This document shows, one piece after another, positions 1 through 9,504 of a stretch of DNA of 64,000 nucleotides (position 1 is its first letter; each line of letters starts with the position of its first letter). Where the stretch lies: NCBI GenBank assembly GCA_963843465.1, contig CAWJKP010000008.1:1-64000 (forward strand). The letters are read 5' to 3'. Under the pieces are notes generated by a model. The model did no database searches. It saw nothing but the letters and a program-made list of their open reading frames with translations, and had not been told where the DNA came from. The DNA is from CAWJKP01 sp963843465 (GTDB taxonomy: Bacteria; Planctomycetota; Planctomycetia; Pirellulales; Thermoguttaceae). A program made the position numbers and the translations under genes.

Positions 1-149
1 CTTGAGGAACCGAATGCGTTAATTGCGCACGTTCGGGTCTGTGGGAGCCCTCGGCGGGCAACCGCCCAGGGCGACCCGGTCCTTTGCGCGTCCACGGCAC
101 ACGGGGATAAACTCCTTTCGGGGGACTGCGGCTCGGTTACCGACATTCA

Positions 150-1527
150 CTACCCTTCGATGCATGGTAGTGGCACTGCATCTGCTCGCCCAAAGCGCAG
201 GCCAGCGTGAGAACACTCCGAGCATTCCTTGTCTTGGCGAGGTTCAACCAGTGACCGCGTTCCTTTTAGGAAATGAAAATGCTCGTAATAAAGCTGGCCT
301 GCTTCGGGACGTAGACCCAGATAGTCAAGGAGGAAGTCATTCACGGCATGCGCCGCTGAGACTGCGTTCAGGCTGATCACACTTGGATTCGGTTCCTCGA
401 CGCCGTAAGCTTGTGTCTTCCGTTCTTCGTCCGTCTTTGCTTCCTTCGCAAGTTGGGTGGCGTCGATAAGCTGGTTGCACAAAAGGCAGCCATGCCCAGG
501 ACGGATCGGCCGATTTACGCTCATGACTTCAGCCAATGCACCTGCCGAATCGGACCGGATTTTCGAGCCAAGTTGTACACCGGGAATGAGGTATTGGTGG
601 ACGATCGCGTTCACGACCAATCTTGCCCGCATGGAGTCTGCTGCAAGAAACAAATAGTCGCAGGAAGTCAAGGCTTTGGCTACCGACTCTTTTGCAACAT
701 CCTCGGTAATAAGCTGGACCTGAGCCTCTGCGTTGGCTTGCTGAATGAGTCTTTGAGCAACGATCACTTTGGTTGTTGAGCTTGCCGCATCCGCTGGCGT
801 CGCCCCCACGATCCGTGACAGATTCGATTTCTCCACACGATCATCGTCTACGAGGCGGAAATGTCCCACGCCAAGCCGGGCAAGGTACTCAGCGAGCAGG
901 CTTCCGATACCGCCAAGTCCGATGATCCCGACGCGGCATCTTGCAAGCTCTGCTTGGCCAGCCTGTCCAAACATCCTGAGCTGACGGTCGTGAGTATCTA
1001 CGGTATTGACCAGATGCGGTCTGGGCGATGGCGCGAGGCGACGAATCGTGTTACCAACCACAACAGCTTCATCGAGACAGAAACGGTCGTCCGACGGAAG
1101 CCAGAGGTCCATCTGAACGGATCGTCGGCCAAAGACGAGAGCGCCAACCGGGATACCTCGGGCAATCTGCAACAAGGCAGGATAACCGCGTTGATGCGAT
1201 TCTAGGTCAACTCTGCTGAATGCCGCTTCGTGATCGCTCGCATGATTGTGCGCAGCTAGATAGACCAGTCGCTCATCGCGTGCGCAGCGTGATGAGCCGA
1301 TGGATGAAGGTGGGCGTGAGCGCTCTGTAGCCAACTTTACCTTCGACGTAGTCGATGCCTTCTCTTGCAAGATGAATCTCTCGCACGTGCAGGGTAATTT
1401 GTCCCCCGGCAGACGACATGCCTGCCAGTAGTACGGCCCCGTGCTCGTCCAGGTCACCCGGGAAGAGATGCGTCATCACAATGTTAAAGTCTTCACGAGC
1501 GATACGAAGACGGCACGTGTTCGTCAT
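150..1527 (-). CDS. JAB (JAMM) peptidase + ThiF/E1-like adenylyltransferase, apparent frameshift
   Basis: This is the predicted activating enzyme of a bacterial ubiquitin-like system, fused to a JAMM metallopeptidase. The JAB part starts at 1527 (MTNTCRLRIARED, with GGGAGG just upstream) and runs in one frame to a stop at 1273. The JAMM core HNHASDHEAAFSRVD follows in the frame that continues to 150, so one indel lies near 1273-1290. The E1 part has the Rossmann motif GIIGLGGIGS and the DDDRVEKSNLSR motif, then CLLC and CSEC pairs that probably hold zinc. The start codon overlaps the stop of the E2-like gene (ATGA), implying translational coupling. A catalytic cysteine cannot be assigned with certainty. 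The families (Prok-JAB, ThiF) are clear; the substrate is inferred from the neighbours. Confidence 0.85.
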
Positions 1528-1910
1528 TGTAGCCTCCCGAGAAAATCCAGCACTTTCAAGATCTTTGCTACGGCTTTCTGCGAGCCACTTTGTGCTGCGG
1601 CACTGCGCCTTGAAACCTGAATGGCTCTTCTGCCTTCAAAGCTGTGTCCCGGCGTCACCGGGGCCTGGAACGCAACCCCATCAGCGCGTCTGACATCTGC
1701 TCCGAGAAATACCGGGTAAATGTCGGCATAGGGGTACTGCGCCGGAATCTGAAAACCGACCCAGGTGGCCGGGGGCTGAAACTTCGGGCCTAGCTCAAAT
1801 GGCTCCATCACGACGTAGGCTCCGCCCCGTGCGTCGTCACGTACCGTCAATGCAGACCCGCTGAACTGGCGCTTCAGTTCTTCAATCGCGGTTGAGACTT
1901 CTACTTTCAC
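1524..1910 (-). CDS. E2-like protein of a bacterial ubiquitin-like system (Prok-E2_E type)
   Basis: A GTG start at 1910, preceded by GAGG, gives a protein of 128 residues; longer upstream readings overlap the preceding gene in another frame. The block YPYADIYPVFLG, followed by RADGVAFQAP and a PGH...SRR region, fits the Prok-E2_E family of E2-like proteins found next to multi-ubiquitin and JAB-E1 genes. The translated protein contains no cysteine at all, so it cannot carry a ubiquitin-like thioester as a classical E2 does; it may act as a scaffold or use another residue. It sits 10 bases after the multi-ubiquitin stop codon and overlaps the E1 start by 4 bases, forming a tight three-gene operon. 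The family call is by motif memory, without a profile search. Confidence 0.65.
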   Translation of the reverse strand: MKVEVSTAIEELKRQFSGSALTVRDDARGGAYVVMEPFELGPKFQPPATWVGFQIPAQYPYADIYPVFLGADVRRADGVAFQAPVTPGHSFEGRRAIQVSRRSAAAQSGSQKAVAKILKVLDFLGRLQ

Positions 1911-1920
1911 GGTGCCCTCA

Positions 1921-2625
1921 TCATGAATTGTCGTCCGGCGCGATTGCCGTAAACCGCAGGTGTTCGCGCAAGTGCACAACGTCGGTGTCCCCAATGACCC
2001 GGCTTGTTCCGTTGGGAAGTTCCTCCTGCAACACGAAGTTTTGCTGGATGAGCACGCCTTGCGCAATCGCGGCGCTCTTGATCTGAGCGCCTGTCGCCGT
2101 CTTGCCAAGCAGCTTCACCGGTTGCTCATTCACCAGGACGGTGACGGCGTGTTCCTTCTTGACGGCGGTAAACCGTAAATTGTCGCGCAGATGCACTTCC
2201 TCCTTGTCGGTCACAACCCGGGTCTTGCCGTCCGGAAGCTCTTCCAGCAGTTCGAAGTCCTCCTCGATGGGCACGCCCTGTTCGATTGCGGAAGTCTTAA
2301 TTTGGTGACCAGTTGCCACCTTTCCGTGCAATTTCACTGGCTGGCCGTTCACAGAGACGGTGACCACGTGTTCCTTCTCGACGGCGGTAAACCGTAAATC
2401 GTCGCGCAGATGCACTTCCTCCTTGTCGGTCACAACCCGGGTCTTGCCGTCCGGAAGCTCTTCCAGCAGTTCGAAGCCTGCCTCGATGGGCACGCCCTGT
2501 TCGATTGCGGAAGTCTTAATGTGGTGACCAGTTGCGACCTTTCCGTGCAATTTCACTGGCCGGCCGTTCACAGAGGCGGTGACCGTGCTATTGCACCCGT
2601 CCTGGGGGGATCCTTCAGTTTCCAT
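1921..2625 (-). CDS. Multi-ubiquitin protein: three tandem beta-grasp repeats
   Basis: The 234-residue protein has a short leader (METEGSPQDGCNS) and then three beta-grasp units of about 73 residues, near residues 14-86, 87-159 and 160-234. Each has a V-N-x-x-P-V-K-L start, an I-K-(T/S)-A-A/S-I-x-Q-G helix and an EELP-(D/N)-G...R-V...D...V-H-L-R-(D/E)-x-L-R-F-T-A end. Units 1 and 2 are nearly identical at DNA level (219-base period), so they duplicated recently; unit 3 is more diverged. It matches the Multi_ubiq family, the predicted modifier of operons that also encode E2 and E1-JAB proteins, which follow here. The C-terminus is TAIAPDDNS, without Gly-Gly, and no unit boundary has a Gly-Gly. 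The start has a good AAGGAG. Confidence 0.85.
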   Translation of the reverse strand: METEGSPQDGCNSTVTASVNGRPVKLHGKVATGHHIKTSAIEQGVPIEAGFELLEELPDGKTRVVTDKEEVHLRDDLRFTAVEKEHVVTVSVNGQPVKLHGKVATGHQIKTSAIEQGVPIEEDFELLEELPDGKTRVVTDKEEVHLRDNLRFTAVKKEHAVTVLVNEQPVKLLGKTATGAQIKSAAIAQGVLIQQNFVLQEELPNGTSRVIGDTDVVHLREHLRFTAIAPDDNS

Positions 2626-2690
2626 GTTTTTTCTCCTTGCCTTTCATGCAGAAATTGCTAACCTGCAACTCAATTGCTATTATATATGAT

Positions 2691-2719
2691 GCTAAATAGC
2701 AAGTCAATTGCTATTTAGC
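2691..2719. promoter_or_regulatory. Palindromic operator, copy 1
   Basis: Arms GCTAAATAGCAA and TTGCTATTTAGC form a perfect 12-bp inverted repeat around a 5-base spacer (GTCAA). It lies about 65 bases upstream of the multi-ubiquitin start, in AT-rich DNA with further TTGCTA half-sites. It is a likely binding site for the divergent XRE regulator (inference). Confidence 0.6.
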
Positions 2720-2865
2720 AATTTCACTGGCTGGCCGCTCACAGAGACGGTGACCGTGCTATTGCACCAGTCCGTAGAGGGGGTAGTCTTTCAGTTTCCA
2801 TGTTCTTCGCCTTGCTTTTCACGCCGAAATTGCTAAACTGAAATATGATTGCTATTTTATCTTGT

Positions 2866-2894
2866 GCTAAATAGAAAGTCAATTGCTATTTAGC
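2866..2894. promoter_or_regulatory. Palindromic operator, copy 2
   Basis: Second copy of the same palindrome (GCTAAATAGAAA / TTGCTATTTAGC, one mismatch between arms). It ends 14 bases before the start codon of the XRE regulator at 2909, a position suited to autorepression (inference). Confidence 0.6.
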
Positions 2895-2908
2895 AATACT
2901 GGAGAACT

Positions 2909-3277
2909 ATGGAAATGCTGGCAGAAGACAAGGGGTTTGACGGGGATGCGTTTTACCGTGCTCTGGAGGCTACGGTTACCGCCCGTTCCAAGAACTGGAA
3001 GCAAGTTGCTGCGGAGACAGGGGTTAACGCATCGACGCTGACACGCATGGCTCAGGGACGCAGGCCCGACGCGGCCAGTCTGGCGGCACTCTCGGCTTGG
3101 GCGGGCCTTAACCCCTCGGATTTCGTACAGGCTCCGTATAAGACTCACCGTCCGGAGGCGATGGCACAGATTTCAACACTGCTGCGGGCTGACCCCAATC
3201 TCGACACCGAGGGTGCCGAGGCGATAGAGGCAATTGTCCGGACCGCCTATGAAAGACTCCGGAAGGCCCAAGAATAG
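2909..3277 (+). CDS. XRE-family helix-turn-helix regulator
   Basis: A protein of 122 residues with a Cro/CI-type helix-turn-helix at about residues 29-58 (WKQVAAETGVNASTLTRMAQG, with DAASLAALSAWAGL after it). GGAG stands 6 bases before the ATG. It is transcribed away from the multi-ubiquitin gene, and the two palindromes lie between the two start codons, so it probably controls both directions. The C-terminal half (about residues 75-122) is helical, without a recognised ligand domain. DNA-binding function is sure from the motif; the target is inferred from position. Confidence 0.85.
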   Translation: MEMLAEDKGFDGDAFYRALEATVTARSKNWKQVAAETGVNASTLTRMAQGRRPDAASLAALSAWAGLNPSDFVQAPYKTHRPEAMAQISTLLRADPNLDTEGAEAIEAIVRTAYERLRKAQE

Positions 3278-3279
3278 CC

Positions 3280-3492
3280 TCATTCCTTTGTGGGCTCGGG
3301 GGTGTCGGTCGTCGGCATTTCAAGCTCTCGATGACGGCTCTCGGCGGCGAGCATCCGGCGTCTCTCCGCCTCTCGGATCATCTCCGGAATGGCCTCCTCG
3401 GTCATCTCACGCTCAAAATCCGCAAGTGCACTTGCATCGACGGGTTTGAGGCCTTCGATAAGCTTGAACAATCCACATTGATTCTTTTCCAT
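3280..3492 (-). CDS. Small protein of unknown function
   Basis: A 70-residue protein read from the ATG at 3492 (MEKNQCGLFKLIEGLKPVD); an in-frame ATG at 3528 would add 12 residues. It is rich in Glu and Arg, with a likely helix around residues 25-50 (DFEREMTEEAIPEMIREAER). It lies 54 bases downstream of the papain-like peptidase on the same strand and converges with the XRE gene, leaving 2 bases between them. I do not recognise the family. The compact position between two recognisable genes supports a real gene. Confidence 0.55.
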   Translation of the reverse strand: MEKNQCGLFKLIEGLKPVDASALADFEREMTEEAIPEMIREAERRRMLAAESRHRELEMPTTDTPEPTKE

Positions 3493-3546
3493 ATGTTTTC
3501 CCGTTCTATCGTTTTGCTTGTCGAACAACTCGCCTGCAATCGATCT

Positions 3547-5006
3547 CTATTTTGTTTGCGTTGGACGCAGATTTGTGTCCATACGTGAAAATCCTGTTTG
3601 CCCAATTTCGGACATATCCAGGGTGGCCATCCCACTGTCTAAATCAAGACGGACAGATTCGCGGTTAAGAAACAACGCTTCTTTAAGACCGTGGATTATC
3701 CATAATGGGTAGGACTCGGTCAGGCTTGCGGTCGCGTCAATGACGGCACGCCCAGAAACTTGGTTCGTGCTCCATTGCGCTTCGGTGGCAAACTCGACGA
3801 TCCACACGAACTGAGCGAAAGGAAGCTTCATGACGGCTTCGAGGAGCTTCGGATGGTATTCGGTCGCGCGGTCGCGCACAAAGCGACGAAACGCTGACCC
3901 TGTGGTAATGAAGTGGCGGATAATCGTCTGATCTTTTGCCGGCAGTTTCACCACGGTGCCGAGCTTGAACAGCTTGGGCACCAGTTCGTCGAACGCGCTC
4001 GCAGGATAGAACACTTTCTCTGGAAGTGCAACAATAAACGCATCGATGTCCTTTGCTGAGTACGGACCCCCATCGACCGGGATGGACAAATACGGGAGGT
4101 GATTGTCGTCAACGACGGCAAGCGTCTTTAGTTCGTCCCACGAATATCGCGTTTCCGGAAGTCCGGTACTCAGGGGTGTCCGCCATTCATATCCGACCAC
4201 CGCCATCGCATGCCCTTTCTTGTGCATCGCGGCGAAAAGCGGGAATCCCGAGTCGACATAGGCGGTTAGCTGCCTGTAAAACGCCAAGTCTCCTGGGTTG
4301 TCGATCTTCCGTGCCACGATAACAGGATACGTACCGGCTTCCTGAAAAACTCGCTCGGCGTGGGAAAGCGCTAGTCCTCTGGACGGGACGAGACCACCTG
4401 GATCGAACTGCTGCGCCATCATCCTGATGTCGTCCGTCAGGAATTCCCGGTACGTGTTGAAGCGTTCGCTGTAGTGTCGAAGAATCGACCAACATGCCGC
4501 GTGGCGCAGGCCGAGATATCGCGGTGCTGATCCATGGACGGGAATCCGCGGATTACCAACTTATAGCCGAGGAGATGGACCTTGTGGTCTGCGGCGATAA
4601 TGAACTTTCCTGCCTCACGTCGCACATCCGGCGTTAGGACGCTACGTCCGATAGTGGCGATACCCGTCGGTCGCAAGACCATGAATCCGTAATAGTGGTC
4701 GGTCAATTCCCGATCGTTCTGGGCGGTCAGCGTAAGCCTTTTCTCGTCAAACGAAACCGTTTCATCGAAAAAGTGGAGGCGCACGCAGTCTGGGCGGTAG
4801 CGCTGCGCTTTCTTTGCGTAGAAGTTGTAATAAGTGCTTCGATAATCTTTGTCGATGTAATTTCGCTCGATCAAGATTCCCTTAATGGCATCAGACAACC
4901 CAACGGTAAGTTTCTTCGCAACAGACTTAGGCGCATACTCTGGATCAATGTGTTGATCAAGCTGCGCCAAGTCGGCGGCGGAAGAAAGAGGCATCCAGGT
5001 ATACAT
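3547..5006 (-). CDS. Papain-like cysteine peptidase, apparent frameshift
   Basis: Two open frames join into one protein of about 486 residues starting at 5006 (MYTWMPLSSAADLAQ). The first frame leaves the family pattern after QHRDISACA near 4495; the second frame, read back to this point, gives HAACWSILRHYSERF and continues to 3547, so one indel lies near 4475-4500. The joined CAHAACW box and the later KGHAMAVVGYEW segment look like the catalytic Cys and His of a papain-fold (C39-like) peptidase. The N-terminal 150 residues have no recognised domain. The gene is the most upstream member of the minus-strand island that also encodes the ubiquitin-like system, which suggests but does not show that it cuts the modifier or its conjugates. 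Confidence 0.65.
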
Positions 5007-6122
5007 GAGTGACTACAATTCCACGAAAGGTGTTACTGCGGCCCGAGCGCCGGATGGGACGAGAATGACTCGTCGGCTGGGTTGCGTGTATCGATCATAC
5101 GGTTGCACAAAGTAGCACTTTAGCACGTAATCCGTTGCGACGCCAATAGAAAACGGGCCGCGCGGTCAGCATTGCCAATCCTCGTGACGCACCGGAAGGC
5201 GATTGAGCACCTGCCGCCGATTCTGCCAATCCGGCATGGGCTGGCTCATATCGCCCCCTCGCCGGTTGCCACCGCTGGCTTACCCAGTAGTGGGGTTTGG
5301 CGACAGGATGGGCGGCATGAAATGCGGACCAGAAGACCGAAAGCGAATCCGCCATTAACACGACCCCGGCCATGTTCACGAGTTGACCTTCTTGATCCCC
5401 CGCAACAACACGCCGGCTTGCCAATCTTCCGCAACCTCCCCGCCGAATGACTGGGACCGGCAAAGGGGTCGGAAGTCGATTCCGGGACTGAAAAACGTCC
5501 CACCCCCCCTTGCTCCGCCATGCGCGGGTTCTACTGCCGCTGGTCACCGTTGGCAAGCGGCAACGAGGTTGCCCCCTTCCCCCCGCGCACTTTTTACCTT
5601 TTTCGAGCAAGGCGGTTGCAAAGGTCGAGTTTCTTGAGACCAGCGCGACTCGATCGAGGAGCGGAAAGACGCTCGTGCGACACAACGGGCCCCCGGGAAA
5701 AGATACCCGGCCCCCAAGAGTGGCGCGGGGGAGGCGAAATTGCGCCAAAAAGTGTCGCTGCGGGCGTACAGGTGCGCGAAAAATTGCGCGACACCGGTTA
5801 CACCCGTTGCTTCTTGTGTCGGCCCGTTTTGGGCAGCGCGACAAATTGTGTCGCGTCCGAGGAGACACACGGCCGGTTGCCGGCGCGGCGGCCACCCTCT
5901 ATGGTTACGCTCGCAAAACGGGAAGCCTCACCTTAATGGTTATCCAGAAATAGTTTGCGCCGGCGGCGTCGAGCGTCGGGCGCGACGCGGATCGGGCCAG
6001 CGGAAAAAAAACGGGAAAGCCTGCTGCAAGCATTCGCGCTTCTGCCGCATTTCGGCGACCGGCTCCACCGACGCCCAGCCGAGCCGCCAAGCAGATCGGC
6101 GCAACCGTTCACAACCTGGAAA
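5007..6122. other. Long non-coding stretch
   Basis: No gene was recognised here. The open frames have no start signals or family-like composition. The middle (about 5740-5870) holds several scattered GCGACAC/GTGTCGC words in both orientations. The region separates the ubiquitin-like island from the glycoside hydrolase. Confidence 0.6.
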
Positions 6123-6233
6123 GTAGCAGGCACACTCCGTGTGCCGTCCGCTCAAGCAGATGGCAGACGCCGTGTGCCGTCCGCTCAAGCAGACGGCTGA
6201 CAAGGCGGACGGCACACGGAGTGTGCCTGCTAC
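6123..6233. repeat. P3 palindromic repeat
   Basis: Opens with GTAGCAGGCACACTCCGTG and closes with its inverse, with a second partial copy of the left arm inside. Copies of the same family lie at 57106-57180 and 60630-60739. Confidence 0.85.
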
Positions 6234-6333
6234 TATAACGCGGCCCGTGCCCGAAGCGACCTTCACCACGGAATAGGCGCGAAAGTAACCGTTCACAGGC
6301 CGCTGCTTGTTCTACGGGGACGTTGCGTCGATT

Positions 6334-6415
6334 GTCGCCTTTCGCTCCGCGAAAGTAGCGCTGCTTTCGCGGAGCGAAAGGCGACGTAGCGCTGCTTTCG
6401 CGGAGCGAAAGGCGA
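6334..6415. repeat. Cluster of inverted GTCGCCTTTCGCTCCGCG units
   Basis: One forward unit (6334 on) is followed by two inverted copies of CGCGGAGCGAAAGGCGAC at about 6368-6385 and 6398-6415, linked by GTAGCGCTGCTTT. It can fold as a strong hairpin. It lies 35 bases beyond the stop codon of the glycoside hydrolase. Confidence 0.75.
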
Positions 6416-6450
6416 CTATGACGGCCTGCGAGCGATTACGCTCAACCTCC

Positions 6451-9178
6451 TCACTGCAGCACCACATACAGCGCGTTGGCGGGGAACTTCAGCGTTTTGC
6501 GGCCGGCCGACGTGGCCAGCGGGACCTCTTCCGCCGGCATACCGTTGGCATCGAGAACGTGGGCCTTGGTGACTTTCGTATTCTTCAGGGCCAGCGTCAC
6601 GTCGGCATTGACGATCATCCAGGCGCGCGGCCGAAGCTCACCACTTCTTCACCGGCGCGGCCGCCGACTTGGGCCGGCCTGGTCTTCCAGCCCAGCGGGC
6701 GCTCCGTCGTGCCGACCTGCACCAGGATCTTGCCGGAGCTTCTCAGCGGCTTGTCGTCCATGGAGACGACCAGCACAGTCGCGTAGTCGTTGCCGGACTC
6801 GATCTCCACGTCGGCGCAGTTGACCGGGCCGCCTTTCTTGAGAAAGCCGCTCACGCCCTGCGCCTTGGGGGCGTTCAGCGCGCAGCGACCCTTGCCGTAG
6901 TCCATGTACAACTGGCCGGTGATCGACTGGACCACCTTCTTGTCCTCCCGAATGTACCGGCTAAGATCGACCACACGGCTCTTGGCGGGGTTGCCGCCGT
7001 ACTTCACCACCACCGGGCCGACAAGGTACGCCAGCGGGTTGACGCCGTCCTTGACGTTGGATTCCTTCGACATGTTGGCCTTGTCGCGGTTGGGATCGTA
7101 ACCCGCGTCTTCCGCGATGATCGGCATCCGCCGGCGCCAGAGGTCGTCCAGCGACCGTTGCTCGTAGACCACCGGCTCTGCCTGCTCGATGTAGCCCAGA
7201 CGGTACATCAGCGAGGCCGCGGGCCACTGGCCCATCAGCATGGGCGTGGCGCAGACCCATTTGCCCTCGGAGGGCATGAACCCGTTGGCCGAGCCGGGCT
7301 GCCGCCAGTCTTCCTCTCCCGTCGCAAACCAGTAGTAGGCATCGATGCCGGTCAGCGATTGATAGGCCGCGACGAGGAACGGCCCTTCCGACTGGTAGCC
7401 CTGCGGCGGCACCCAGGAGCTTTCGGTGATGATCATGGGAAAGCCGGCAACCTGCTTGAGCGTCAGCGGCATCTCGCGCGGGCGGAGCATAACGCAGTCG
7501 TCGGTGAAGCGGTCGCCGTTGCCGATGGCCCAGCCGTTGTTTTGCCCCTCGTGGGCGCCGCCGTAGTAGCGGTTGACGGCCATCACCTCGTTGGCGGCGT
7601 AGGACCAGCGCTCGGCGTCGAGCATGGTCACGTTGTCGGCGGTCCGCCAGTTGCCGGCGTTGACCAGTTGCTTGCAGCCGAGCTCCTTTTTGAGGTAATC
7701 GCCGATCATCTTGTTGAAGGCGCGCATGGTCTTGGTGAGGAATTCCATCTGGTCGGACAATCGCTGCTGCTGGCCCGGGTTGTTGTCGTGCTGCGTCAAT
7801 TGCCAGGTGATGTAGAGCGCCGCCTCGCCCTGGGCGGGGTTGTCGGGAGCGTCCTGGTTCGGCGGTGGCGCTGCGCCGCCCCACGCCTGCTGGGCCTTCT
7901 GCAGCGAGCCGTATTTCTTGCTGAGGAAATCGCCGAATTGCCGGCGGAGCTCCTTCTTGGCGGAGCCGCCGATGCCCTGGGCTGTCCAGAACAGGAGCGA
8001 GTCTTCATTCTGGATCTCGATGATCGCCAGCGCCGGGTCTTTGGCAAGGGGGATGCCGGTGTAAGGGTTCTTCTCGGTGAGCACCTGTTTCATCCAGTGC
8101 TTGTAGGCCGCCTGGAGCTTCTTGTCGAAGAACAGCAGGCCCCAGTTGCCGCTGCCGCCCGTATCGAGGACGCCCATCGACGGCTTCACGCGGGCGGGCC
8201 CGGCCCAGTAGGGCGAGAAGGTGACGTAAATGCCCTCTTTCTTCATCGCCGCCAGGCCCTTCCAGACGTGGTCGCGCTCGCCCGGGTCGGTCTCCATCAG
8301 GTCGCTGCCGGCGGGGGTGATGTTGCTGAAGAGACGCACCATGTTGATGCCGCGCTTGGCGAGGAAGCGGGCATGGCGAGGGAGATTCGTGCCGAAGGCC
8401 CCGTCGTTGAGCGCCCAGAAGCGCGCGGGCGTCCCGTCGGCGAAGGCGAAGTCGTTGCCGTCTTCACTGCGGGTGACGAAACCGTGCTGGCCGGCGAACT
8501 TCTCGTTGAGGCTGCGCAGGTCCAACAGCGCCTTGGGACTGAACTCGTCGCGCGGCGGCTGGAACGCCCAGCGGCCCTCGGCGGCGACTTCGCCGGCGGC
8601 GGACTTCTCGCCCGGCTTCCGCGTGCCCTCGGGCATGAAGGCACCGTTGGCAAAGAGGAAACAGTCGAGCATCCCGTGATTGTTATTGTCGCTGTGCATC
8701 TTGAACTTGATGCTATGGGCGCCCTTGGCGAGCTTGACGGCGCCCACGTTGATCCAGGCGATGAACCGCAGGTCGGGCTTGCCGTCGTCGGCGATGTTGA
8801 TCTGATCCTGGGGGGACGCCATGCTGATGAGCTGCCACGGGCCGCCGTCGAGCTGGTAGGAGAGCTTCGTCGCCACGGGGTTGGCGCGGACCCAGAAGAC
8901 GTACTGGCCTCCGGCGCGGCGCGAAAGGCGTAAGTCGCCTCGCCGGGCTGCTTGTCGGTCCAGTTGCTGATGAAGTCGCCGCCGGAAAGCTGGTCCTTCT
9001 TCACCTTGTCATACCACCAGGGGTGGCGCGTCACGGTCTGCGACTGGGGCGACTCGCCCTCGATCCAGATGTAGTCGGCGGCCCGGAGCCTCGGCCCGGC
9101 CGAAACGGCCAGCCCAACGGCGAAGAGGAGGAGCGTGGGAAGTCTGCGCGTTTCTCTTGAAGTCGTCATGAGTGTCAT
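6451..9178 (-). CDS. Secreted clan GH-A-like glycoside hydrolase, two apparent frameshifts
   Basis: A protein of about 908 residues with a signal peptide (MTLMTTSRETRRLPTLLLFA...AGPRLRA). The N-terminal part looks like a carbohydrate-binding beta-sandwich (IWIEGESP, YQLDGGPWQ). A TIM-barrel-like hydrolase domain follows from about residue 190, with IIEIQNEDSLLFW (Asn-Glu, probable acid/base) and MIITESSWVPP (probable nucleophile Glu). The reading frame changes near 8907-8912 and again near 6627-6632; the last segment (AWMIVNADVTLAL... to FPANALYVVLQ) is recovered in a third frame and ends at 6451. I see the clan GH-A pattern but cannot assign a GH family or substrate. It is next to a sulfatase, which suggests a sulfated or plant polysaccharide. 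Confidence 0.75.
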
Positions 9179-9247
9179 CTTGCTCTCGTAAAGGGCGGTC
9201 AATCCATTAAATGGCTATCCAGTTGACTCAAGCGATCGGCAAGTCCA

Positions 9248-9465
9248 CGTCGCGTAGCGACGATGCGACGGTAGCCGTGGGTTTTAACCCACGGAACGCA
9301 TAGCTTAACACCTTCCGTTTGTCGCGTAGCGACGATTGAAAGGGCTGGGTCGCCCAATGGCGAGCGGCTCGCTTTCAACCGTCGCTACGCGACGGGGGCC
9401 AATATCACGGGATCCGACCCGTGGGTTAAAACCCACGGCTACAATCATAACGTCGCTACGCGACG
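9248..9465. repeat. Nested palindromic repeat element
   Basis: CGTCGCGTAGCGACG (itself a near-palindrome) occurs at 9248 and, as equivalent units, near 9320, 9380 and 9451. Between them GTAGCCGTGGGTTTTAACCC (9271 on) is matched by its inverse ending at 9441. The whole 218-base stretch fills the gap between the hydrolase and the sulfatase. Confidence 0.8.
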
Positions 9466-9504
9466 AACTTGAGTGAAGTGGACAACCATTATCTATATCC
9501 TATT

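Larger units (their letters stand above)
2549..2894. repeat. Tandem duplication of the multi-ubiquitin 5' end and promoter
   Basis: Bases 2549-2719 and 2720-2894 are two diverged copies of one unit. Both run from the first beta-strand codons of the multi-ubiquitin gene through its start codon and leader to an AT-rich palindrome. The gene-proximal copy holds the functional start at 2625. The distal copy keeps a start-like ATG at 2801 but its frame closes after 20 codons at 2739, so it is a decayed duplicate or a leader ORF. The unit is much more AT-rich than the surroundings. Confidence 0.8.

Noticed and set aside
5095..5895. A 266-residue open frame on the minus strand in the long gap
   Set aside because: Arg/Pro/Ser-rich composition, no start signal and no motif; probably an open frame by GC bias.
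6669..8933. A 754-residue open frame on the plus strand opposite the glycoside hydrolase
   Set aside because: It is the antisense frame of a GC-rich gene, with His/Val/Leu/Gly-biased composition and no family-like motif; the minus-strand hydrolase explains the region.
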